The notes under the pieces: model-generated
The model's input: the letters and a program-made list of their open reading frames with translations, nothing else
Told to the model about the DNA's origin: nothing
The model's database searches: none
Source: Rothia similimucilaginosa
Lineage (GTDB): Bacteria > Actinomycetota > Actinomycetes > Actinomycetales > Micrococcaceae
Length of the DNA stretch: 64,000 nucleotides
Direction of reading: 5' to 3'
Assembly: GCF_029850875.1 (NCBI RefSeq)
Contig: NZ_JAOVAM010000002.1
Span: 62,001-126,000 of the forward strand
Part shown: piece by piece, positions 38,061-46,239 of the stretch
How positions within the stretch are numbered: position 1 is the stretch's first letter
Layout: every line of letters starts with the position of its first letter
Made by a program: the position numbers and the translations under genes

Positions 38061-38382
38061 ATTTTTTGGTTGAGGAGGGGCGGTGTTGCTCCGTTGCCCT
38101 GTGTATGTTCTGGAGGCGGTGCTGCGTATATTTCCTCCGTGGGGTCGCAGAGAACCTGCCCTCGCTTCACTTCGCGTACCCAAGCCCTGCACATGCGGAA
38201 CCGAGGCTAAGTGTTTTACTTACGAGGCGGAGGGGCGGTGTCCTCCGTCGTGACATCAGGGTGCCGCCCCGGGCTCTCTCCACCGCGACGTAAGGAAGAG
38301 CGGAGAGCGTCCGGGGCGGCGGGCGCCCCTGTAGGAGCGAGGACGAACACCGCCTGTCCGCAACTAAACCGTATTCCCGGAA
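38061..38382. other. GC-rich non-coding stretch between tRNA operon and hrpA (322 nt)
   Basis: No gene is supported. Three related G-rich segments of the form GGAGG-GGCGGTG-CTCCGT occur near 38074, 38112 and 38229, and the last starts a large imperfect palindrome (separate entry). The hrpA transcript must end here or inside the palindrome. Confidence 0.6.
38234..38354. repeat. Large imperfect palindrome (about 121 bp), possible mobile or structural repeat element
   Basis: Outer ends GGCGGTGT (38234-38241) and ACACCGCC (38347-38354) are inverted copies, and an inner perfect inverted repeat GCCGCCCCGG (38263-38272) pairs with CCGGGGCGGC (38311-38320). Partial matches lie between the two. The central loop is about 38 nt with further pairing (CTCTC/GAGAG). 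It contains no open frame. It could be a hrpA terminator, or a REP/MITE-like repeat; only a genome-wide search can tell. Confidence 0.6.
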
Positions 38383-41300
38383 TTAGTGCTTGATGGCGTC
38401 CAGCGCCTCACGCTGAGCCTTCGCAATGCGCTTCTCAGACACCGTGTAGGCGGTGCCAAGCTCCTGGGCGAAGAAGCTGACGCGCAGCTCCTCAATCATC
38501 CAGTTCACGCGGCGGAGCGCATCCGGCACGATGGTGCCTGTCGGTAGCGACTTAACTGCGTTATCGTAGGAGTCTTCCAGATCCTGCACAGTGAGCATGA
38601 GCTGGTTGTCGCGGTGCAGGTTCGGGCCGAGCTTCGTCAGGCGCACCTGGGCGGCCTTGAGGTAGCGGGGGATGTGAACCAGCTGGTCGTAGCCGGTCTT
38701 CGCCACGAATCCGGTGTAGACCAGGTTCTCCATCTGTGCCTTCACGTCGGAGACGGCGTGCATGGTCGTCAGCGAGGTTGCCTTCTTGATTGCCTTTTTC
38801 AGCGCGGTGGCCTCGGAGAGGATTTCGGCGACGAGCTTGGTGACGTCGAAGACCGTCTCAATGAGTTCGGCACGTACATGCTCGTAGAGTTCGCTGTATT
38901 CGGCGTGCGTGAAGATGGGGGTGTGCGGCACGAGATGGTCGAGTGCCGCGACGGTGCAGTCGCGAATGAGTTCGTCGATGGAGCCGTGCGGGTTCTGTGT
39001 GAAGACGATTTTCTCCTTGTGGGAGAGGTGTTCGCTCACGTAGCGTACGGGTGAGGGCACCTGCAGTTGGAGCAGGCGGATGATGCCGCGGCGCTGGGCG
39101 TGGAGCTGTTCGGCTTCGGTGGGGAAGATGCGCAGGCCTACGCTGGTTTCTTCGTCGACGAGGGCGGGGTAGCCGTTGACCGCTTGGGTGGCGATGATGC
39201 GCTGTACCTTGCGGGGAATCTCTCCGTTGGGGAAGAGGTCGGCGGGGAATTCGGTGAGGCCGCTGATTTCGCGTACCTGCGAGCCGTGTGCGTCAGCTGC
39301 CTGAGCGGTGGTGCTACCCTGAGCATTCTTCGCGCCCTTCTTGGCAGAAGCCGCGGAAGTACCTGAGCCACCCGAGCCGCCCTGGGCGAGCGCCACCATT
39401 TTTGCCATGGTGTCGTCGGATGCGCCGAGCGAGTCGGCGAGGGCGCCGCGAATCTCCTTGTGGAGCTGTTGCTGCAGGGCGCGTAGGTCCTTGCCTTCGC
39501 CCAGGATTTTGTTGCGTGCGTTGCGCACCTGGAATCCCATTTTCAGGTGTTCGGGCACGGCGTCCCAGTTGAAGGCTTCGGGCTCGACAACGACGCCGCG
39601 CAGGCGGCGTAGTACGAGTGCCAGGGAGGGGATGAGCTCGTCGGTGGCGGGGGAGTAGTCCTCTTCCAGAGCGGCGCAGGCGGCGCGTGCCACGTCGGGC
39701 GCGGGCACGAAGTTGCGTCGAATCGCCTTGGGGAGCGATTTGATGAGCGCGGTAACGAGTTCGTGGCGCAGGCCGGGGATCTGCCAGCGGAACGGTTCGG
39801 GGCTCAGCTGGTTGAGGAACAGGATGGGTACCTGAACTGCTACGCCGTCGCGCTTGGCGGCGTCGGTGCGTGCACCTCCGATGCCGGCGGTGGGGGCGTA
39901 TTCGTAGCGCAGGTCGAGGGTCAGCTCGCCGCTGTCGGTGCGCTGCACCCACTGACGGGGGAACTGGGAGTCGTCGTAGTCGGCGGCCTCCTCGTTGATG
40001 AGCTTTTCCGGGTTGAAGTCCAGGTAGTTGTCGTCTTCGAGACGTGCCTGCTTCCACCACTTATCGAAGGCGCGAACGTCCGTCACGTGGGCGGGGATGC
40101 GTGCGTCGTAGAAGGCGAAGAGTACGGAGTCATCCACGCGCAGATCGCGGCGGCGCAGGCGCGCCTCAAGTTCTTCGACTTCGGCGAGGGCGCGCTGGTT
40201 GCGCAGGTAGAACTTGTGCTGGGTGCGCCATTGGCCTTCGACGATGGCGGACTGGATGAACAGTTCGCGGGCTGCGGCGGCGTCTACGCGAGCGTACTGC
40301 ACGGGGCGGTCGGCGTAGATGGTCAGGCCGAAGAGGGTGCCCTTGGCATAGGCAACTGCCGCGCCGGAGCTAAGCGACCAGTGCGGTTCGGAGTATTGCA
40401 CGCTGATGAGGTGCTTGCCGATTTCTTCGATCCACTGCGGGTCGATGGAGGCGTTGGTGCGTGCCCACAGGCGGGAGGTTTCGACGAGTTCGGCGGAGAG
40501 CACCCAGTCGGGGCTCTTTTTGAACAGGCCGGAGCCGGGGAAGATGGCGAACTTGGTGCCGCGTGCGCCGAGATATTCGCGGGGGCCGCGGTTGCGTCCC
40601 TTGGAGTCCTTTTCGCGTTCTTCCTTCACGCCCACGTGCGAGAGCAGGCCGGAGAGCAGGCTCTTATGGATGTCGATTTCATGGGCAGAAGCGTTGATGT
40701 CCCTGCCGCTGCTGGCGTGAATGTTGGCGGTGCGTCCCATTTCGCGTAGCTGGGCGAATAGGTCCTGCCATTCGCGGATGCGCAGGTAGTTGATGTATTC
40801 GCGGTGGCACATTTTGCGCAGTTGCGAGGAGGACAGCGCCGCCTGCTGCTCGTTGATGTAGTCCCAGAGCAGCAGGAAGGATAAGAAGTCGGAGGTGTCG
40901 TCGACGAAGCGGGCGTGCATGGCGTCTGCTTCGGCGCGTACGTCGGCGGGGCGTTCGCGCGGGTCCTGGATGGTCAGGGCGGCGGCGAGCACCATCATTT
41001 CCTTGGCGCAGTTGCGGCGGCTGCCTTCGATAATCATGCGGGCCAGGCGTGGGTCCACGGGGAACGCCGCCATGGCTCGGCCGATGGCGGTGAGGGTTGC
41101 GCTCTTGCCGCGGCCCTTGCGGGGGGCGCGGGGGCGTTCGGCGAGCGCGCCGAGTTCGCGAAGTAGGTTCACGCCGTCGTTGATGGAGCGGGATGCGGGC
41201 GGCTGCACGAACGGGAAGCGGGAGATGTCGCCGGGTTCGCGGACCACGCCGATTGCGATCATCTGCAGGATGACGGCGGCGAGGTTGGTGCGCAGAATTT

Positions 41301-42873
41301 CGGGGTCGGTGAACTCGGGGCGCGAGTTGAAGTCTTCTTCGGAGTAGAGACGGATTGCGATGCCGTCGCTGACTCGGCCGCATCGGCCGGAACGCTGGTT
41401 GGCGCTGGCCTGCGAGATACGTTCGATGGGCAGGCGCTGCACCTTGGTGCGTGCAGAGTATCGGGAGATGCGTGCGGTGCCGGTGTCGATGACGTACTTG
41501 ATGCCGGGCACGGTCAGCGAGGTTTCGGCAACGTTCGTGGCGAGCACGATGCGCGGGCGCGATCCGGGGGAGAACACGCGGTGCTGTTCGGCGAGCGAGA
41601 GACGCGCGTACAGGGGCAGCACTTCGTAGTTCAGGCGCGGGGACTTGGCGACCATTGCCTCGATGGCGTCCTTGGCGTCGCGGATTTCGCGTTCACCGGA
41701 GAAGAAGATGAGGATGTCGCCGGGGGCTTCTTTGGACAGCTCTTTGATGGCGTCGAGGACGCCGTCGGTGGGGTCGTGGTCGTCTTCGATTTCGTCGTCT
41801 CCGAGGTAGTCTTCCTCATCGAGCGGGCGGTAGCGGATTTCCACGGGGTAGGTTCGGCCAGACACCTCGATGATGGGCGGCACGTCGTCGGGCAGGATTG
41901 CTTCGGCGATTTCGCGTTCTTCGGCGCTGAGGTTTTCGTCGACGATGCCCTTGCCCGGCACGTAACTCGGTGAGAAGTGGCGCGCGAAACGCTCCGGGTC
42001 GATGGTCGCGGAGGTGATGATGACCTTCAGATCCGGGCGCTGCGGCAGGATGCGCTTGATGTAGCCGAGGATGAAGTCAATGTTCAGGCTACGTTCGTGC
42101 GCCTCGTCAATGATGAGGGTGGAGTAGCGGCGCAGCAGCTTGTCGTTCTGAATTTCGGCGAGCAGAATGCCGTCGGTCATGAGCTTGATAGCGCTGTGTT
42201 CGCCCACTTCGGAGGTGAATCGCACCTGGTAGCCGACGGTTTTGCCGATTTTCTGGCCTAGTTCTTCGGCGATGCGTTCGGCGACGGAGCGTGCGGCGAG
42301 TCGGCGCGGCTGGGTGTGGCCGATGAGGCCTTTAGCGCCCAGGCCCAGGTCGAGGCACATTTTAGGAATCTGGGTGGTTTTACCGGAGCCTGTCTCACCC
42401 GCGATGATGACGACCTGGTTGTCGTGGATCGCGTTCATGATGTCTTCACGGCGTTCGCTGACGGGCAGCTCTTCGGGGTAGGTGATGACCTCGGGGATGA
42501 GCGGCTCGTAGCGGCGCGGTGCCGGGTGCTTTTGCTGGTTGCCCTTGTTGTCGCCCTGCGCACCGCCCTGCTTGCGGGTGCGGTTGTTGCCGCCTCCGCG
42601 TCGGTTGGAGCGGGAGGTGTTGGAGTTGCGTTCGGAGGCGCTGCGGGAGGAGTTCTTACGGTCTGCGTTACTCTTCTGGGCGCCGTTTTTGACCGCGTTG
42701 TTCTCAGTAGTTTTATCTGCGGTCTTGCCCGCGGCTTTTTCAGCGGTTTTTTCGGAGGATCGTATCTTTGCCGCGTGGATTGCTGCTGCCATGCTCGCCA
42801 TGGTGGGGGCGATGCGGGGGGCCTTAAAAGTAGAAGTATCTGCGTGTTTCTTCGTGGATTTCTGCTCAGACAT
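38383..42873 (-). CDS. hrpA: ATP-dependent RNA helicase HrpA (DEAH box)
   Basis: HrpA is a large DEAH-box RNA helicase; in E. coli it is linked to mRNA processing and rescue of stalled ribosomes. The Walker A motif GETGSGKTTQIP is near residue 157, DEAH (IIDEAHERSLN) near 255, and the helicase C-terminal motif QRSGRCGRVSDGIAIRLY follows. The HrpA-specific DUF3418-type C-terminal region is long. The protein has 1496 residues, beyond the approximately 1300 of E. coli, in part because of about 125 low-complexity Lys/Asn/Ser/Arg-rich residues at the N-terminus. The start ATG at 42873 has no strong ribosome site; TACACT lies nine bases before it. Confidence 0.95.
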   Translation of the reverse strand: MSEQKSTKKHADTSTFKAPRIAPTMASMAAAIHAAKIRSSEKTAEKAAGKTADKTTENNAVKNGAQKSNADRKNSSRSASERNSNTSRSNRRGGGNNRTRKQGGAQGDNKGNQQKHPAPRRYEPLIPEVITYPEELPVSERREDIMNAIHDNQVVIIAGETGSGKTTQIPKMCLDLGLGAKGLIGHTQPRRLAARSVAERIAEELGQKIGKTVGYQVRFTSEVGEHSAIKLMTDGILLAEIQNDKLLRRYSTLIIDEAHERSLNIDFILGYIKRILPQRPDLKVIITSATIDPERFARHFSPSYVPGKGIVDENLSAEEREIAEAILPDDVPPIIEVSGRTYPVEIRYRPLDEEDYLGDDEIEDDHDPTDGVLDAIKELSKEAPGDILIFFSGEREIRDAKDAIEAMVAKSPRLNYEVLPLYARLSLAEQHRVFSPGSRPRIVLATNVAETSLTVPGIKYVIDTGTARISRYSARTKVQRLPIERISQASANQRSGRCGRVSDGIAIRLYSEEDFNSRPEFTDPEILRTNLAAVILQMIAIGVVREPGDISRFPFVQPPASRSINDGVNLLRELGALAERPRAPRKGRGKSATLTAIGRAMAAFPVDPRLARMIIEGSRRNCAKEMMVLAAALTIQDPRERPADVRAEADAMHARFVDDTSDFLSFLLLWDYINEQQAALSSSQLRKMCHREYINYLRIREWQDLFAQLREMGRTANIHASSGRDINASAHEIDIHKSLLSGLLSHVGVKEEREKDSKGRNRGPREYLGARGTKFAIFPGSGLFKKSPDWVLSAELVETSRLWARTNASIDPQWIEEIGKHLISVQYSEPHWSLSSGAAVAYAKGTLFGLTIYADRPVQYARVDAAAARELFIQSAIVEGQWRTQHKFYLRNQRALAEVEELEARLRRRDLRVDDSVLFAFYDARIPAHVTDVRAFDKWWKQARLEDDNYLDFNPEKLINEEAADYDDSQFPRQWVQRTDSGELTLDLRYEYAPTAGIGGARTDAAKRDGVAVQVPILFLNQLSPEPFRWQIPGLRHELVTALIKSLPKAIRRNFVPAPDVARAACAALEEDYSPATDELIPSLALVLRRLRGVVVEPEAFNWDAVPEHLKMGFQVRNARNKILGEGKDLRALQQQLHKEIRGALADSLGASDDTMAKMVALAQGGSGGSGTSAASAKKGAKNAQGSTTAQAADAHGSQVREISGLTEFPADLFPNGEIPRKVQRIIATQAVNGYPALVDEETSVGLRIFPTEAEQLHAQRRGIIRLLQLQVPSPVRYVSEHLSHKEKIVFTQNPHGSIDELIRDCTVAALDHLVPHTPIFTHAEYSELYEHVRAELIETVFDVTKLVAEILSEATALKKAIKKATSLTTMHAVSDVKAQMENLVYTGFVAKTGYDQLVHIPRYLKAAQVRLTKLGPNLHRDNQLMLTVQDLEDSYDNAVKSLPTGTIVPDALRRVNWMIEELRVSFFAQELGTAYTVSEKRIAKAQREALDAIKH

Positions 42874-43157
42874 ATCTTATCCAGTGTACTCGCCTTGCCC
42901 GCGGTGGGCTTGGGGTGTGCTTTGTTTGTCATATTTGGGTTTGTTCGTGGGAACCCCGGGTGGGGAGCGGTGGAATCATGACCCTAAAAAGACTAATTAA
43001 GATATAATAAATGACATCAAATGCCATCTAAGAAACTTATAATTATTCATCTGAATTTTATGCACTATAGATGCGAATTAACTGCGCTTCTTAACTTTTT
43101 TCGATAGTTTCGTTCAACTGCTACAGTGGTGAATAACACAGTAACGAAGGAGTGACT
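42874..43157. other. AT-rich divergent region between hrpA and the HTH gene
   Basis: From about 42985 to 43140 the sequence is markedly AT-rich compared with both sides. It contains an inverted-repeat-like element at 43012-43026 and probably promoters for both genes. No gene is supported in it. Confidence 0.6.
43012..43026. promoter_or_regulatory. Candidate operator upstream of the HTH gene
   Basis: TGACAT and ATGCCA form a near-perfect inverted repeat (one mismatch) around CAA; it also reads as a direct repeat of ATGNCATC. It lies about 130 nt before the HTH gene. Whether the HTH protein binds here is inference. Confidence 0.3.
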
Positions 43158-43619
43158 ATGCCATCACCAAAGACGTACCCGGCAACACGTGCTGCAGTGT
43201 TGGATTGCTGCGAAGACGGACAGCATGAAGAAATTCACCACCGCTGCGAAGAACTCTTCCAAGCCCTCGTTCACGCGAGTCTGCGCACCCACTTCGATCG
43301 CCTCAGCGCCGAAGAAACCCTCTACCTGGTGACCGGCGACGGCGAGCGCGTACAGATTTCTCCCGAAATGTACGGACCCCTCACCTCCGTAGCGCGCGCA
43401 TTCGCCGACCGTAAGGATGTCTGCGTGGTACGCCAGGACCGCCTGATGACCACACAGGAGGCGGCAGACTACCTGGGCGTATCTCGCCCGACCGTTGTTC
43501 GCCTGCTGGAGCGCGGAGATATTCCGTTCGAGCGCATTAATACGCACCGTCGCGTTGCTTTTGATGACCTCGAACGTTACCGCCTTAAGCACGAATACGT
43601 GAACCGCCGCGTTCGCTAA
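43158..43619 (+). CDS. Excisionase-type helix-turn-helix protein, antitoxin-like, without a partner gene
   Basis: The protein has 153 residues. The C-terminal third (about residues 97-140) is a MerR/excisionase-like winged HTH: MTTQEAADYLGVSRPTVVRLL, then GDIPFERINTHRRVAFDDLERY. The N-terminal 95 residues are mainly helical and contain a short hinge. In actinobacteria such proteins often serve as the antitoxin immediately before a PIN-domain toxin. Here no toxin follows: the next gene is a convergent esterase, 68 nt away. ATG 43158 is chosen because AAGGAG (43147-43152) is ideally spaced; GTG 43152 overlaps that site. The AT-rich upstream region hints at transfer. It may instead be a stand-alone regulator. 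Confidence 0.82.
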   Translation: MPSPKTYPATRAAVLDCCEDGQHEEIHHRCEELFQALVHASLRTHFDRLSAEETLYLVTGDGERVQISPEMYGPLTSVARAFADRKDVCVVRQDRLMTTQEAADYLGVSRPTVVRLLERGDIPFERINTHRRVAFDDLERYRLKHEYVNRRVR

Positions 43620-43687
43620 ACCCGTATCTGGTCAATCACTGTCTGACCAATCACTCTGATGAGACAGCACGGTTCAGCCGGCACAGT

Positions 43688-44899
43688 TCAGACAGTATGG
43701 TTGAGCTGAATAGCGCGGTTGAGGAATAGCAGCATCTGCTGAACAATCTCGAGGCTAAAACAGCGCGAATCCCCGTGTTCGGCATCCGGAACCAGCACCA
43801 ATTCGGTAGGTACCTGCCGCGTGCGCAGCGCCTGATACATCCGCACCGATTGCTGGTACGGCACACACGAATCACTGATACCGTGCACGAGCATGAGGGC
43901 AGTGGCACCGCCGCTCACTCCCTGTGCGGAGGCACCGTCGACCTTTTCCACTTGTTTCTGGGGGCGTACCGCATCAATAGGATGCGCGCGTTCCCAGTTC
44001 TTTTGGGTACGCTCGATGCAGACCCCTGGAACCGCCCGCTCACCCCTGGAAACGTCGATAGTAGACGCATCTGTGGGCACCGGGTAGGTGCTTCCCAGCA
44101 GTCGCCACTCGGCGCCATCGTCCTCGGGATGATCGAGGGCGTAGCCAGCCAGAGGGCGATCGGTGAAGATGGTCCTCAAATCGCTGACCCCGTAAAACGA
44201 AGCTGCCGCCCTCACCTGTGAACTATGGGACGGGTAGGCGCTCGCCGCCCTGCCTTCAAAATATTCGTCCTGCTCGGATGAGCTCGCAGAACCCCCAAAT
44301 ACAGAGTCACCGGCGGCGGAATCTCCCGTATGCGCAACCATCATGCTCAGGTGCCCGCCGGCGCTTCCACCTGCCACCGCAATGCGCTGCGGGTCGATAC
44401 CGAACTCGTGCGCGTTGGCGCGGAAGAAACGCACCGCCTCCTTCACATCGTGCAGGGCGCCGGGGAAGAGCGCCTGATGCGAATACCGGTAGTTGATGGA
44501 CGCAACCGCCCAGCCTGCCTGCTGAAAAGCGGCGCGCATGAGCGCCTGGGCATTGGGCTGCTCCCCGGAGGGGGTGCGCAGGATAGTGTCGCGTAGGGCC
44601 TGGTTGGTGCCGAAGCGCCAGGCGCCACCGTGGATCCACACGAGCAGCGGCGTGGGGGAAGAAGTCACGGCAGTTGAAGTTTCAGCAGCCGCGGGGAAAA
44701 AATCGTAGGCGAACGCCTCGCGAGTTACCGGGGACTGCGCACCGTAGTCGGGTAGCGAGTGGGCATCGTAAAAGCCCGCCTCGCGGTAAAAACCGGAGCG
44801 GTACTCGGTACTCTCAACGGTCGGCACACCCTCAGCAGGCAGTGCGCCCTCAGCGTTCAGTGCGCGCTCAATCTTCGGCGCGCTCTCAGAGTTCAACAT
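43688..44899 (-). CDS. Alpha/beta-hydrolase esterase (BD-FAE / lipase-like)
   Basis: This looks like a serine hydrolase of the carboxylesterase class with unknown substrate. The oxyanion-hole block VWIHGGAWRFG is at about residues 87-97, the nucleophile elbow AGGSAGG has Ser179, and the acid and base of the triad are likely in HGISDSCVPY and PDAEHGDSR near the C-terminus. The N-terminal 35 residues are Ala/Glu/Pro-rich and repeated (ALNAEGALPAEG), with no signal peptide, so the enzyme is cytoplasmic. It lies 14 nt after the oxidoreductase gene on the same strand; the two probably form one operon. The gene ends 68 nt from the convergent HTH gene. Confidence 0.85.
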   Translation of the reverse strand: MLNSESAPKIERALNAEGALPAEGVPTVESTEYRSGFYREAGFYDAHSLPDYGAQSPVTREAFAYDFFPAAAETSTAVTSSPTPLLVWIHGGAWRFGTNQALRDTILRTPSGEQPNAQALMRAAFQQAGWAVASINYRYSHQALFPGALHDVKEAVRFFRANAHEFGIDPQRIAVAGGSAGGHLSMMVAHTGDSAAGDSVFGGSASSSEQDEYFEGRAASAYPSHSSQVRAAASFYGVSDLRTIFTDRPLAGYALDHPEDDGAEWRLLGSTYPVPTDASTIDVSRGERAVPGVCIERTQKNWERAHPIDAVRPQKQVEKVDGASAQGVSGGATALMLVHGISDSCVPYQQSVRMYQALRTRQVPTELVLVPDAEHGDSRCFSLEIVQQMLLFLNRAIQLNHTV

Positions 44900-44913
44900 A
44901 AATCAGCGCCGCG

Positions 44914-45861
44914 TTAGGGAACCAGTACAATCTTGCCGCGGGTGCGACCCGTTGCCACCAGGGCGTGAGCCTGCGCTGCCTGCGAAAAATTAAGCACCTG
45001 ATCCACGTGCACCTTCAATAGACCCAAGGACATGAGGCGGGCAATCTCCTGCATCTGCGTGCGGTCCGGGTGAACCGTCAGCCACTGCGCCTCGAAGCCG
45101 CGCTCACGCGCAACATCCAGAGGGTCGGGGCTGGTCAGGGTGACAATACGGCCGCCAGGAACCAGCACCTCAAGCGAATCAAGGAAGGTCTGCTGACCGG
45201 TGGAATTGAGTACCACGTCCATGGTCTGACCCAGTACGGCACGGAAATCCTCGGTGCGGTAATCAATGGGCTGGGCACCCAACGAGTGCACAAACTCGTG
45301 GTTCGCCGCGGAGGCGGTCGCAAAAACCTGAGCGCCCGCCTGCGCCGCCAACTGAACGGCGAGGTGACCGACGCCTCCGGCACCGGCGTGAATGAGCACG
45401 CGCTCACCTTCCTTCAACCGCGCCACCTCGAAGAGCGCCTGGTATGCGGTCAGTGCCGCCAGGGGAGCGCCACCCAATTGTGCGCAGGGAACATCGGCGG
45501 GCACCTTCACCAACTGATGCGCCGGGGCGAGAACATACTCGGCGTACGCACCGGCGGGGGAGGGGAAAGAAACAAGACCAAATACGGCGTCGCCCACCTT
45601 GAAACCCGTATAGTCGCCGGCGGTAGCCACCACGGTGCCGGCAACATCCCAGCCGGGCACGAAGGGCTTGTACGACGGGTCTGCCAGCTGAGCGGCGGGA
45701 CCCAAGCCCTTGCGAGTGGTCAGATCAATCGGGTTGACACCGGAGGCAACCGTCTTGATGAGCACGTGACCGCGCACCGGGGAGGGGATAGGCACGTTTG
45801 CTTCGTGCAGAACGCTTTCGTCACCCCATTCGGTGAGCTGAATCTGGCGCATGGTGGTCAT
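44914..45861 (-). CDS. NADP-dependent zinc-free alcohol dehydrogenase / quinone oxidoreductase
   Basis: A medium-chain dehydrogenase/reductase of the quinone-oxidoreductase type. It begins MTTMRQIQLTEWGDESVL, with the N-terminal GroES-like fold (GHVLIKTVASGVNPIDL) and the Rossmann block VLIHAGAGGVGHLAVQLAAQAGA. Catalytic zinc ligands of classical alcohol dehydrogenases are missing. The open frame runs up to 45975, but ATG 45861 follows GGAGG seven bases upstream, giving 315 residues. Its downstream partner is the esterase, 14 nt away; perhaps they act on related small molecules. Substrate unknown. Confidence 0.88.
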   Translation of the reverse strand: MTTMRQIQLTEWGDESVLHEANVPIPSPVRGHVLIKTVASGVNPIDLTTRKGLGPAAQLADPSYKPFVPGWDVAGTVVATAGDYTGFKVGDAVFGLVSFPSPAGAYAEYVLAPAHQLVKVPADVPCAQLGGAPLAALTAYQALFEVARLKEGERVLIHAGAGGVGHLAVQLAAQAGAQVFATASAANHEFVHSLGAQPIDYRTEDFRAVLGQTMDVVLNSTGQQTFLDSLEVLVPGGRIVTLTSPDPLDVARERGFEAQWLTVHPDRTQMQEIARLMSLGLLKVHVDQVLNFSQAAQAHALVATGRTRGKIVLVP

Positions 45862-46018
45862 CGGGTTACCTCCGCTGTCGTGGCTTGAAGCCGTGCTGAT
45901 GTGCCTGGTGTGCGCGTTTCCCCATTCTCTCAAGGTGGTTAGCGTTGCCACAACAGGCAGGTGGGTAGTGTCCATCCTCTGAGGTTTAAGAGGGAGCTAC
46001 CCGGCATGGCCGTTAAAT

Positions 46019-46063
46019 AAAAAGGAGCCGATACCCGAACGATACGCCTCGGATACCGGCTCC
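46019..46063 (-). terminator. Terminator of tRNA-Arg (minus strand)
   Basis: A stem of about 15 pairs with two mismatches (46024-46038 with 46049-46063) is followed on the minus strand by TTTTTATTT. It lies 28 nt downstream of the tRNA. Confidence 0.8.
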
Positions 46064-46090
46064 CGTGTTCCCTCTCGAATAAGAACATCG

Positions 46091-46164
46091 TGCCCCTGAA
46101 AGGATTCGAACCTTCGACCCCCAGTACCGGAAACTGGTGCTCTAATCCGCTGAGCTACAGAGGC
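46091..46164 (-). tRNA. tRNA-Arg (anticodon CCG)
   Basis: On the minus strand, acceptor GCCTCTG pairs with CAGGGGC; the anticodon stem CCAGT/ACTGG holds loop TTCCGGT; the T arm is around GGTTCGAATCC. Discriminator A; CCA not encoded. It is divergent from argS, the arginyl-tRNA synthetase gene, which begins about 75 nt away. Confidence 0.95.
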
Positions 46165-46225
46165 AACCCATCTATGGTATCAGATAAGCACTAGATAAAA
46201 CGGTCAGGCACCTGCCAAGGCTTGC

Positions 46226-46231
46226 TAGAAT
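46226..46231 (+). promoter_or_regulatory. -10 element for near-leaderless argS transcript
   Basis: TAGAAT ends eight bases before the argS ATG, with no purine-rich ribosome site between. The -35 is not convincing. Confidence 0.45.
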
Positions 46232-46239
46232 AGTTTGTT

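Noticed and set aside
39763-40749. 328-residue plus-strand open frame in hrpA
   Set aside because: Antisense to hrpA; Gly/Val/Ala-rich with no domain.
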